Assembly: GCA_938036875.1 (NCBI GenBank)
Contig: CALHVX010000049.1
Span: 1 to 33,249, forward strand
Origin: an uncultured Pseudomonadales bacterium
GTDB taxonomy: Bacteria; Pseudomonadota; Gammaproteobacteria; Pseudomonadales; Azotimanducaceae
Reading direction: 5' to 3'
Length of the DNA stretch: 33,249 nt
In this document: positions 1 to 7,973 of the stretch, one piece after another
How positions within the stretch are numbered: the first letter of the stretch is position 1
Layout of the letters: each line of letters begins with the position of its first letter
Notes under the pieces: generated by a model
Seen by the model: only the letters and a program-made list of their open reading frames with translations
What the model was told of the DNA's origin: nothing
Databases searched by the model: none
Made by a program: the position numbers and the translations under genes

Positions 1-2909
1 TGGCCAGCAAACGGCATGCTGGTACCAGAGAGGTAGTAAGTTTGCACCAGTGGATGGGTCACAAAGCTCGCTTGCGCGCCACCGGTGCAGTCGCCGTAGC
101 CAAACACAATCACGGGCAGGTCGTGGTCGCGAACAAAGCGCGTAATGCGGTCGTTAACCGCAGCCATAGAGAACAGTGCACCGGCCCCCTCTTTGGTCTG
201 CATACCACCGGAGCTTATAAAGCACACCACGGGTAAATGCTGTTGTGCGCACTCCACCAACAAACGGCAGAATTTCTCAGCGCTGGCCATATCAAAGGCA
301 CCCGCCTGGAAGCCAACGTTCGAAAGTAGTACGCCGGCCTCGATGCCACCGGCATCATCTTTAAATTTGCCGATACCGGCAACGATGCCACAGGGCGGTA
401 CGTCTTTAGCGAGCGCGTTCTCGATAGACAAACGAAAACCCGGGAACGCACAGGGGTCTGAACTGATCAAATCCGTGTAACGCTCTTCAAACTCGCTGAA
501 GTAGGTCGAGACCAAGTCTTGGTAACCAAAAGTGTTACCTCCACGATGCTTGCGCAGCACGTTCTGCATGAGCAGATCGCGATAAGCAATATTCAGTCGG
601 TTCCAAAAATCTTTGCGACGCCCAATGTTACGTGGCGCAATTCGACCTTGGTACGCTTTGCCATCTCGCTCTGACACCACGTATGACTCTAACAAGGTGT
701 CAAACAGGTGGGTGACAACAACAAAGAGAGCATCCGACAGGTGTGGGAAGCTGGTCTTCTTCCACTCTTCTACTTGACGGAAAAACTCGGCGCCTTTCGG
801 CACCTTCATAATCCGCAAATACCAATCGATCACTTGAGACCGCAGCTGTTCAACCACTTCTGGGCCACCAGCTGTGGTGGTGCCATCGCCTAAAGTCAGG
901 CCGTGACGCGCTAGGTCTAGCGTCGTCTCTAGCAGTTGCGCCAAAGACTCTTTGGACAAGGCTTGGTTGGTTTGCGCTTCTTCCGCAATGGAATCCAAGT
1001 TAGCGATAATTTGGTCGTAGACCGAATCAAACAGCAGCAAGTTTTCGCATTCAACGATAAAGCTCTCGCGTAGATCATCGCTGATCAGCAGATCCAGCAC
1101 CGTAATGTCCGCATCGGGGACGGCGACATCATCTAAGCTCTTGGAAACAATTTTATCCGCAAACTTTTCCTGCAAAATGGCTCGGTTCACCGCAATGTCT
1201 GAAGCACCACGGTTGTGCAGCCGTTTGGCTTGCTCGGGCAGGTTGTGCTGCAGCCCTTCTGCCAAGTTTTCACCCGTTAGCGCCAGGTTTAACTCGCTGG
1301 TGAGCTGGTTGCGTAGGTAAGCCTCAGATTTATCTTGGGTCCCTGCGTCCGTCAACAACTTCTTGCCAAGGTGGGTAAAGCGGCGCTGCAACAACCCAGA
1401 CAATTGGGGCTCGGCACGCAACTCGGTTAGCAAACCTTGCGGGTCCACGAGATCCGATACTCGCAAAATCTGCCGGGTATCTTCGTGGTGCTTCAAGAAG
1501 TCTCGCAGCGCGCGTAAGTTGCCCACGGCCTCCGCTTTCCAACGGTTGTAGAGAAACGCGCCGACCACGGCAAGCAGGTTAGCCCGTGCATCTTCGTAGT
1601 TCTTCTTTGGTTCACCAAAAATTAGCTGGGCCAAGCGACCACGCTCATCCCCGAGCGCCTGCTTTTTTTCGCTGTAGTTACGCCAAGCTTTTGATAACGT
1701 ATCTTCGTAAACAACCTTGTCCGGGTCTTGCAGCCAACGCAAGAAGGTTTGCCGACGTTCTAGATCCGCTCGTTGGGTCAGCTCACCTTGGGGGATTTGC
1801 TGGTTGGCCAGTCGACCGTATTGGGCGGTGTTCGTTGAACGAATGCGCTGTCGAACCTTGAGGTAGCGTAGATAGCGGAAGGAGACGCCAAAGACGTTCA
1901 AATATTCCGTTGGGTTACGACTCAAACGCATATCGGCGCGTTCTTGCATCGCCTGCAACTGCACCGATGGGTTTAGGTAGCGCTGCAGGCTCTGCCGGTA
2001 GTGATCAATGATGTAAGGGTTTTCCGCAACAAACTCTGTCACCTTGTTTTCGATTTGCGAGATGCCACCCACAATCGCCAGGCGCAAGTTCTCTAACTTT
2101 TCAGGCTCATCCGGGGAGTAATCAATAATGCCGTCGATATTGCCTTGGCTGTAAAGCTCAAACGGCGAAAGCCCCACATATTTGGCACATTCTTGCCAAG
2201 ACAGGTTTAGGCGCCGGGCAATGCTAGCTAGCCCACGAGGCTGAATGGTGCTGAAGACACCATCGCGCAACGAGAAGATCATGTTGCTGGCAGCCAGTGG
2301 AATCGCACCACCTGAGTAACCCAACCCATAAATGACCCCAACGTTGGGGACATCCACGTTGCTCATCTCGGCGATTAAGCGCGAGATGCTGTGAGCTTGG
2401 TTCGCCTTGTTTGCCGCTTCTGTGGGGTCCGCTCCAGGGGTGTCCATCATAGTGACGATGGGCATGGCACGGCGTGAACACATGGCAACAAAGCTGGCGG
2501 CCTTAAGGTGATGCTCAGGCATCCAGGCACCGTTTTGAACCGACCGATCTTGAGCGACAAAGCCGATCAACCGGGTCTCTTCAGGAAAGATGACCTCAAC
2601 GATGGCGCTATAGAAAGAAGCATCCGAGTCTTCTTCTTGAACTATACCCAGCTGTCGGATGATCTCTGGTGCACTGGTTCGACCGTGGTCTTCTGCCCTG
2701 CTGACCACGCTCTCGATGTACGAGTCGATGTCCAGATTGGCTAGATGCGCAGTTTGCCGCTGAATCTCACTGGGCGACAGCAAACCCGGAAGGGGTTCGT
2801 CAGCAACACTGTTAGGGAATAACGAGAAGTCCTGGGCCAGGCTCTCGGCGATGAGGTAAAGTCGATCTCCCTCGATAAGCGGCTTATCCACGTGTTTTTT
2901 GGGTTCCAT
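1..2909 (-). CDS. Fused acetyl-CoA carboxylase-type carboxyltransferase (alpha-like then beta-like domain), partial
   Basis: An open frame runs from ATG at 2909 off the left edge, giving about 969 residues. Residues near 140-290 resemble AccA: MMDTPGADPTEAANKA, then VIYGLGYSGGAIPLAAS and FSTIQPRGLASIARRL. A roughly 450-residue helical, charged region follows. Near residue 770 a beta-subunit-like domain begins, with KFKDDAGGIEAGVLLSNVGF, FISSGGMQTKEGAG (about residue 900) and DCTGGAQASF (about 945), close to the SGGARMQEG and TTGGV signatures of AccD. No zinc ribbon is visible. The expected role is transfer of a carboxyl group from biotin to an acyl-CoA in the cytoplasm. Order is alpha then beta in one chain, unlike separate accA/accD or the beta-then-alpha eukaryotic enzyme. 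Biotin carboxylase and BCCP domains could follow beyond the edge (inference). An in-frame ATG at 2936 is an alternative start; neither has a strong ribosome site. It diverges from moaB. Confidence 0.8.
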   Translation of the reverse strand, partial: MEPKKHVDKPLIEGDRLYLIAESLAQDFSLFPNSVADEPLPGLLSPSEIQRQTAHLANLDIDSYIESVVSRAEDHGRTSAPEIIRQLGIVQEEDSDASFYSAIVEVIFPEETRLIGFVAQDRSVQNGAWMPEHHLKAASFVAMCSRRAMPIVTMMDTPGADPTEAANKANQAHSISRLIAEMSNVDVPNVGVIYGLGYSGGAIPLAASNMIFSLRDGVFSTIQPRGLASIARRLNLSWQECAKYVGLSPFELYSQGNIDGIIDYSPDEPEKLENLRLAIVGGISQIENKVTEFVAENPYIIDHYRQSLQRYLNPSVQLQAMQERADMRLSRNPTEYLNVFGVSFRYLRYLKVRQRIRSTNTAQYGRLANQQIPQGELTQRADLERRQTFLRWLQDPDKVVYEDTLSKAWRNYSEKKQALGDERGRLAQLIFGEPKKNYEDARANLLAVVGAFLYNRWKAEAVGNLRALRDFLKHHEDTRQILRVSDLVDPQGLLTELRAEPQLSGLLQRRFTHLGKKLLTDAGTQDKSEAYLRNQLTSELNLALTGENLAEGLQHNLPEQAKRLHNRGASDIAVNRAILQEKFADKIVSKSLDDVAVPDADITVLDLLISDDLRESFIVECENLLLFDSVYDQIIANLDSIAEEAQTNQALSKESLAQLLETTLDLARHGLTLGDGTTTAGGPEVVEQLRSQVIDWYLRIMKVPKGAEFFRQVEEWKKTSFPHLSDALFVVVTHLFDTLLESYVVSERDGKAYQGRIAPRNIGRRKDFWNRLNIAYRDLLMQNVLRKHRGGNTFGYQDLVSTYFSEFEERYTDLISSDPCAFPGFRLSIENALAKDVPPCGIVAGIGKFKDDAGGIEAGVLLSNVGFQAGAFDMASAEKFCRLLVECAQQHLPVVCFISSGGMQTKEGAGALFSMAAVNDRITRFVRDHDLPVIVFGYGDCTGGAQASFVTHPLVQTYYLSGTSMPFAG

Positions 2910-3044
2910 TGAGGCGCTACAATGGGCAAAGAGCATAGCACCGCAAGACCAACAACGTCACCCGTCAACCGCCTAGCATCTGGCTAAGCGGGCATCGTAA
3001 ACTGGCAACTATCGACCCCCAATTTAATCAGGAAACTTCACTCA

Positions 3045-3557
3045 ATGCCCCGCATCGAAAAGCTCAATTGCGCCGTTCTTACCCTGTCGGACACCCGTAC
3101 GGCCGACAATGACACCTCTGGTGACGCGCTGGTTGAACTCTTAACCGCCGACGGGCACAAGTTGGCGGATCGCACGTTGATCGCTGATGATGTGTACTTG
3201 CTCAGAGCCCAGGTCTCCCATTGGATCGCCGACCCGAACATTCAAGCCATTATTACCTCGGGTGGTACCGGCTTTACCGGTCGCGATAGCACGCCAGAGG
3301 CGCTAGCCCCCCTATTTGATAAGACGATCGACGGTTTTGGTGAGCTTTTTCGCCAAGTCTCCTATGAAGAAATTGGCGCTTCGACCATCCAGTCCCGCGC
3401 CATTGGCGGGCTAGCTAACGCCACCTTAATCTTTGCCCTACCCGGCTCCACCAATGCGGTACGAACCGGATGGAACAAGATTCTGCGCAGCCAGTTGGAC
3501 GTGACCAACAAGCCATGCAACTTCGTTGAGTTGATCGAACGGTTCAACGAGCGCTAA
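3045..3557 (+). CDS. moaB: Molybdenum cofactor biosynthesis protein B
   Basis: A 170-residue protein of the MoaB/MogA family, the usual length for MoaB. It shows the molybdopterin-binding motif TSGGTGFTGRDSTPEA (about residues 66-81), the N-terminal VLTLSDTRTADNDTSG and the C-terminal ALPGSTNAVRTGW. The family adenylylates molybdopterin or otherwise takes part in the late cytoplasmic steps of molybdenum cofactor synthesis. An AGGAAA ribosome site lies about 10 bases before the ATG. No other moa/moe genes are in view, so it stands alone here, but msrP in this window encodes a molybdoenzyme that would use the product. The stop is TAA. Identification is firm; assignment of MoaB rather than MogA rests on length and general look. 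Confidence 0.93.
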   Translation: MPRIEKLNCAVLTLSDTRTADNDTSGDALVELLTADGHKLADRTLIADDVYLLRAQVSHWIADPNIQAIITSGGTGFTGRDSTPEALAPLFDKTIDGFGELFRQVSYEEIGASTIQSRAIGGLANATLIFALPGSTNAVRTGWNKILRSQLDVTNKPCNFVELIERFNER

Positions 3558-3682
3558 CGCCAAACAGCCATTTCACCCAAATCCTACTTGTTAACCCTTA
3601 CATTCTTGTTGATAGACGCGGGGGCGCTGGTCAGTGACAATGACCCATTGCACCTAGCTGTATAAAGAAAGGAACCCAAAGC

Positions 3683-4837
3683 ATGTCTGAACCTGTGTAT
3701 ATCTTAAGCGCCGCGCGCACACCCGTTGGTAGCTTCCAGGGGCAGCTGTCAGGCTACACAGCTCCTGAGCTGGGCGCCCACGCTATCCGCGCCGCCGTAA
3801 CCGCTGCCGGCCAAACGCCTGAGCAAATTGACGAAGTCATTATGGGCAACGTCATCAGCGCTGGACTCAAGCAAGCCCCAGCACGGCAAGCCATGCGGCA
3901 GGCTGGCTTGCCAGATGCTTGTGGAGCTACCACCTTAAACAAGGTCTGCGGCTCAGGCATGAAAGCCACCATGCTCGCACATGACCTGATCAAAGCGGGC
4001 AGCGCCACCACGGTTGTGGCCGGCGGCATGGAAAGCATGAGCAATGCGCCCTACCTGCTTAGCAAAGCACGTGGTGGCCTGCGCATGGGCCACACCAACA
4101 TGCAAGATTCCATGTTCTTGGATGGTCTAGAAGACGCGGAGACCGGCGGCTCCATGGGCTCCTTTGCCCAGCAAACCGCAGACGACTATCAACTTAGCCG
4201 AGAAGCCATGGATGCGTTTGCGATCGAGTCCGTGAATCGTGCGCGCCAAGCGCAGACCGACGGCACCCTCGCAGCCGAGATCGCCAACATGGAGGTCAAA
4301 GGCACTGTTATTGAGCATGACGAGCAACCGGGGCGTGCCAAGCTAGACAAGATTCCCCAGCTGCGACCTGCGTTCAAAAGTGATGGCACCATTACCGCTG
4401 CCAACTCATCATCCATCTCAGATGGTGCCAGCGCGCTGGTGCTCAGCAACAAGCTCGGCTCGCAGCCGGCTCTGGCGCGCATCGTTGGCCATTGCACTCA
4501 CTCACGCCACCCAAGTGAGTTCACCATTGCACCCGTTGGTGCCATCGGCAAACTGCTGACCAAGCTAGACTGGGAAATCGGTGATGTGGATCTGTTTGAG
4601 ATCAACGAAGCGTTTGCCATGGTGACCATGCTGGCGTGCAGCGAAGTGGGCTTAGACCCAAACAAGGTCAACATCTACGGCGGCGCCTGTGCACAAGGTC
4701 ATCCCATTGGTTCTACGGGTTCAAGATTGATCGTGACCTTAGCCCATGCGTTGCAGCAAAGGGGTGGCAAACGCGGGATCGCCGCGCTCTGCATTGGTGG
4801 CGGTGAAGCCACTGCCGTAGCCATCGAAAGAGATTAG
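3683..4837 (+). CDS. Acetyl-CoA C-acetyltransferase (thiolase)
   Basis: A 384-residue type II thiolase, a normal length for the PhaA/AtoB group. The nucleophilic Cys89 is in NKVCGSGMKATM, the base His340 in GACAQGHPIGSTGSR, and the second Cys370 in LCIGGGEA; NEAFAM is also present. The enzyme joins two acetyl-CoA to acetoacetyl-CoA, or runs in reverse, in the cytoplasm. An AAAGGAA ribosome site precedes the ATG. fabY follows after 5 bases, so the two are very likely co-transcribed. The usual ALGHPIGASGAR loop is AQGHPIGSTGSR here, a mild departure that keeps the catalytic His. Whether it serves degradation (AtoB-like), polyhydroxyalkanoate synthesis (PhaA-like) or feeds FabY cannot be decided from sequence, so no symbol is given. 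Confidence 0.93.
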   Translation: MSEPVYILSAARTPVGSFQGQLSGYTAPELGAHAIRAAVTAAGQTPEQIDEVIMGNVISAGLKQAPARQAMRQAGLPDACGATTLNKVCGSGMKATMLAHDLIKAGSATTVVAGGMESMSNAPYLLSKARGGLRMGHTNMQDSMFLDGLEDAETGGSMGSFAQQTADDYQLSREAMDAFAIESVNRARQAQTDGTLAAEIANMEVKGTVIEHDEQPGRAKLDKIPQLRPAFKSDGTITAANSSSISDGASALVLSNKLGSQPALARIVGHCTHSRHPSEFTIAPVGAIGKLLTKLDWEIGDVDLFEINEAFAMVTMLACSEVGLDPNKVNIYGGACAQGHPIGSTGSRLIVTLAHALQQRGGKRGIAALCIGGGEATAVAIERD

Positions 4838-4842
4838 ACCTA

Positions 4843-6699
4843 GTGACCACACCCTTACCGCTCATTGTTGGCCTTGGGGGCATCAACGCCGCCGGGCGCG
4901 CCTCGTTCTGCCATGGTTACCGCCGAATGGTGATCGACGCGCTCAGTGCTGACAAGCAAGACAGTACCTACCAAAGCCTCGGCAGCCTGATGGGTGTTGG
5001 CCACAGCAGCGCAACCGAACGTCAACACATACTTGACCACACCCTGGTGCGCCGCATCGAGCGTTGGGATACCGAGGCGGTGCGTTGGCAAAACAAGTTT
5101 GACCTGCAAGGCAGCACCGAGCCGAATGTGGTGGTCCTTAACAAACGCCAAGTTCCGAACCCGTTACCATCCGGTTGGACCGCAGAGGCGCTAGCTCAAG
5201 ATCAAGTACGCGTAACCATTAGCGCCAATGCTGAACTCTTTGTTCCCGAGTTACGTAAGTCTAAAGTGACATCTGCGGGTCAAATCCCCAGCGGCTTTAA
5301 TCCTGGCAGCTTGTATCAGTCTCGCAACCACCCGCTTGGTTTGCAGCTCACGGTATTCGCCGCATCCGATGCTTTACGCTCCACCGGTTTTTCCGTGGAA
5401 GAACTAAAGGCTCAAGTAGCCCCCGACCAATTTGCCGTGTATGCCAGCAGCGCTATGGGCCAACTGGACGCCGAAGGCTACGGCGGCATGTATCAAAATT
5501 CACTCACCGGTCGCCGTGTTACCGCCAAAAACGTGCCGCTTGGCTTGGCTGAAATGCCCGCAGATTTTGTGAACGCTTACGTTTTAGGTAGTGCCGGTGG
5601 CAGTGCCGGGATCGTCGGTGCTTGTGCCTCGTTCCTATACAACCTAAAGCAAGGCATGGAAGACATTCGCAGCGGTGCCAAACGCTTGGTGCTGGTTGGC
5701 AACGCGGAAGCCCCCATCGTGCCAGAAGTCATTGAAGGCTATCGCACCATGGGCGCGCTCGCCGAAGACGAAGCCCTAATGGCCTTGGATGGCAGCAGCG
5801 AGGTGAACAACCGCCGCGCTTGCCGCCCTTTCTCCGCAAACTGCGGTTTCACCGTCGCTGAGTCATCAGTGTTCACCGTGCTTATGGATGATGCGCTAGC
5901 AATGGAGCTGGGCGCGCGTGTGCTGGGTGCAGTTGGCGATGTTTTCGTCAACGCGGACGGTTACAAAAAGTCGATTCCAGGACCCGGCATCGGCAACTAT
6001 CTAACGGTGGCTAAAGCCATGGGCTTCACTCGCTCACTGTTAGGCGAACATAGCTTGCGCCATAACACGCACATGCAAGCGCATGGCACAAGCACACCCC
6101 AAAACCGCGTGACCGAGTCTGAAATACTCAACAGCTTGGCAAAAACCTTTGGCATCGCCAGCTGGCCGGTTGCCGCGATCAAAGCTTACGTTGGGCATTC
6201 AATGGCACCAGCATCCGCTGACCAATTGAGCGCCGTGCTAGGCGTTTGGAACGATGGCTGGCTACCCGGCATTACGACTATCGATCACATCGCAGATGAC
6301 GTGGCCCGGTCTAACCTAAACTTGCCGCTGCAACATTTAGAGCTAGATCCCAAAACCCAAGACGCTGCATTAATCAACGCTAAAGGCTTCGGCGGCAACA
6401 ATGCAACCGGTGTGATGCTGTCCGCTCCTGTTGTGCAGCATATGTTGGCAAAGCGCTGGGGTAGCAAAGCGGTTACCGCCTACCAGCATAAAGCGGAAGC
6501 GGTACAAGCAACCGCCGATGCCTACGATACGCAAATGCAAAACCAGCCCATCGAGTCGATCTACAAGTTTGGCGAGGGTGTCCTGGAAGGCAGTGATTTA
6601 GAGGTAAACGACCAGCGCATCAAGGTGCCCGGTTTCGATTTAGACGTTGACCTCACCAGCCCTACACCTTATCAGGACATTGCACCCGACAAGACCTAA
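4843..6699 (+). CDS. fabY: Beta-ketoacyl-ACP synthase FabY
   Basis: A 618-residue protein closely resembling the FabY synthase of Pseudomonas aeruginosa (about 630 residues). It opens with the typical VGLGGINAAGRASFCHGYRRM and contains NAYVLGSAGGSAGIVGACA. The catalytic triad of the KAS fold can be placed: Cys261 in VGACASFLYN, His414 in MQAHGTSTP and His452 in AYVGHSMAP. GFGGNNATGV near residue 515 is the closing glycine loop. In Pseudomonas this family starts fatty acid synthesis by condensing acetyl-CoA with malonyl-ACP, replacing FabH. The start is GTG, five bases after the thiolase stop, so translation is probably coupled. The stop is TAA, and only 11 bases separate it from the convergent sirB1-family gene. 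No FabH or other fab gene is seen in the window. Confidence 0.93.
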   Translation: MTTPLPLIVGLGGINAAGRASFCHGYRRMVIDALSADKQDSTYQSLGSLMGVGHSSATERQHILDHTLVRRIERWDTEAVRWQNKFDLQGSTEPNVVVLNKRQVPNPLPSGWTAEALAQDQVRVTISANAELFVPELRKSKVTSAGQIPSGFNPGSLYQSRNHPLGLQLTVFAASDALRSTGFSVEELKAQVAPDQFAVYASSAMGQLDAEGYGGMYQNSLTGRRVTAKNVPLGLAEMPADFVNAYVLGSAGGSAGIVGACASFLYNLKQGMEDIRSGAKRLVLVGNAEAPIVPEVIEGYRTMGALAEDEALMALDGSSEVNNRRACRPFSANCGFTVAESSVFTVLMDDALAMELGARVLGAVGDVFVNADGYKKSIPGPGIGNYLTVAKAMGFTRSLLGEHSLRHNTHMQAHGTSTPQNRVTESEILNSLAKTFGIASWPVAAIKAYVGHSMAPASADQLSAVLGVWNDGWLPGITTIDHIADDVARSNLNLPLQHLELDPKTQDAALINAKGFGGNNATGVMLSAPVVQHMLAKRWGSKAVTAYQHKAEAVQATADAYDTQMQNQPIESIYKFGEGVLEGSDLEVNDQRIKVPGFDLDVDLTSPTPYQDIAPDKT

Positions 6700-6710
6700 C
6701 ACACCAATCG

Positions 6711-7499
6711 CTAGTGCAGCACTTCCGGTGGTCGGCCTTGCAACTGCGTCAACCGAGATTCAACACTAGCCGCCAATGTGGTAGGCAGCGCCTCGCCAAG
6801 CAATGCTTGGCATATCAATGCCGCACTGGAATGACTGCCCAGCTGTTGCCACATCGACGCTTTTTCAAACCACAAATCCCAAGCTTGGGGTCGCATAGCC
6901 AACTGGTGATCCAGTAACCCCAACGCATCAACCCAGCGCTGGTTTTGCAAGCTTGCGTACTTCAAGTTGTTCAGCATGCGCAGACCAATATCCGCAGGCG
7001 TTGCGCCCGGCGCCTGGGCAGCACTTTTAAACACTTCAAGATCCGGTGACACCAAAGTCATCCGGAAGGGGTCTACCAAAGCCTGATTTATGCGTACCAA
7101 GAAATGTCCCGGATGATTTAAGCCTTGTGCCTCACAACCCAAGCCATGCGCCACCTCGATCAACACCACGGCCAATGAAATGGGGATACCGCTACGGTGC
7201 TTCAAAACCCAGCTAAGCGAACTGTTGGTGCTAGCCTGGTAGGTTGCCGCATTACCGGTAAATCCAAGGTCAGATAACACTTGCCAAGGTTGTGTTGGCG
7301 CGTTTGGATGCTCCCGCACTAGGTTTTGGACTTCTGCTAGCGCAACGCGCGTCGTTTGTGGATCCAAATCTGGATGGAGGAGCGAATCAACTAGAATCGC
7401 TACCTCGCCTTCAGACAGCGCCTTTGGGTCGGTAGCTAAGACACTAAACGGGCTAACAATGGGGGCTAATGCTTGGAGATTGGACGTATCTTTGGCCAT
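6711..7499 (-). CDS. SirB1-family protein (transglutaminase-like fold with TPR)
   Basis: A 262-residue protein with the SirB1 signatures: LKHRSGIPISLAVVLIEVAHGLG and LNHPGHFLVRI, followed by DPF. The C-terminal third (LGLLDHQLAMRPQAWDLWFEKAS) reads like a TPR-type helical hairpin, as is usual in the family. The biochemical role is not established; in enterics sirB1 (ychA) sits beside prfA/hemK, and here it sits downstream of prfC. ATG start; the response regulator gene ends 29 bases upstream on the same strand, so it is probably the last gene of the holD-like, rimI, prfC, response regulator unit. The stop is TAG. No signal peptide or membrane segment. Confidence 0.85.
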   Translation of the reverse strand: MAKDTSNLQALAPIVSPFSVLATDPKALSEGEVAILVDSLLHPDLDPQTTRVALAEVQNLVREHPNAPTQPWQVLSDLGFTGNAATYQASTNSSLSWVLKHRSGIPISLAVVLIEVAHGLGCEAQGLNHPGHFLVRINQALVDPFRMTLVSPDLEVFKSAAQAPGATPADIGLRMLNNLKYASLQNQRWVDALGLLDHQLAMRPQAWDLWFEKASMWQQLGSHSSAALICQALLGEALPTTLAASVESRLTQLQGRPPEVLH

Positions 7500-7528
7500 T
7501 TAATCGGAAAAAACCGCAGCCGCCAAAC

Positions 7529-7918
7529 TTACAGGCTAGTTCGTTCAGCGGTGTCCGTTAACACTTGGTTTACGGTGGTCAACAGGTCCTGACGGCCGAA
7601 AGGCTTCGCCAAGATGCCGTCCGCTCCAATGTAACGGGCGGTTTCTAAGTAATCCAAATTGCCCGCTCGCCCACCACCAGAGATCGCAATTATAGGGATA
7701 TAGGTCTCCCGGCGGCGTAAATTGGCAATGGTTTCCAAGCCTTCTTGCTCCGGCATGATGATATCGGTTACCACCAGGTCAAAGTCATCGTGCTCAAATT
7801 GATCTAACGCTTGTCGACCATTCGCTGCCATCACTACGTTGTGGCCCTCAATGCGCAACATCTCGCTAACCACCTGAAGGACCTGGCTGTCATCGTCTAC
7901 TACTAAAATTTTACTCAC
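7529..7918 (-). CDS. Single-domain response regulator (CheY-like receiver)
   Basis: A stand-alone receiver domain of 129 residues with all the catalytic positions: the acidic pair in VVDDD (8-10), phosphoacceptor Asp52 in VVTDIIMP, Ser80 in IAISGGG and Lys105 in LAKPFGR. There is no output domain, so it must act by protein contact, like CheY or a phosphorelay intermediate. No histidine kinase gene is adjacent, so the partner is unknown. The start is GTG; the only SD-like stretch, GGAGA at 7929-7933, lies within a small inverted repeat directly upstream (see separate entry). It is 55 bases downstream of prfC on the same strand. Confidence 0.92.
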   Translation of the reverse strand: MSKILVVDDDSQVLQVVSEMLRIEGHNVVMAANGRQALDQFEHDDFDLVVTDIIMPEQEGLETIANLRRRETYIPIIAISGGGRAGNLDYLETARYIGADGILAKPFGRQDLLTTVNQVLTDTAERTSL

Positions 7919-7920
7919 GT

Positions 7921-7933
7921 GGAGACGCTCTCC
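7921..7933 (-). promoter_or_regulatory. Small hairpin masking the ribosome site of the response regulator gene
   Basis: The 13 bases form a perfect inverted repeat with 5-base arms and a 3-base loop (GGAGA CGC TCTCC on the plus strand). In the message, the 5' arm is the only SD-like sequence and the 3' arm ends two bases before the GTG start. Folding would hide the ribosome site. The stem is short, so control of translation is only a possibility. Confidence 0.35.
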
Positions 7934-7973
7934 TGGCCAACTGATCTAGCGCAAGTGTAAACCAAGTTTCGCA

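Noticed and set aside
3661-3666. TATAAA upstream of the thiolase as a -10 box
   Set aside because: It is only 17 bases before the ATG and overlaps the ribosome-binding area; no matching -35 lies at proper spacing.
5739-6467. Several 60-70 codon minus-strand frames inside fabY
   Set aside because: They are mirror frames of a gene with intact catalytic residues, with no ribosome sites or domains.
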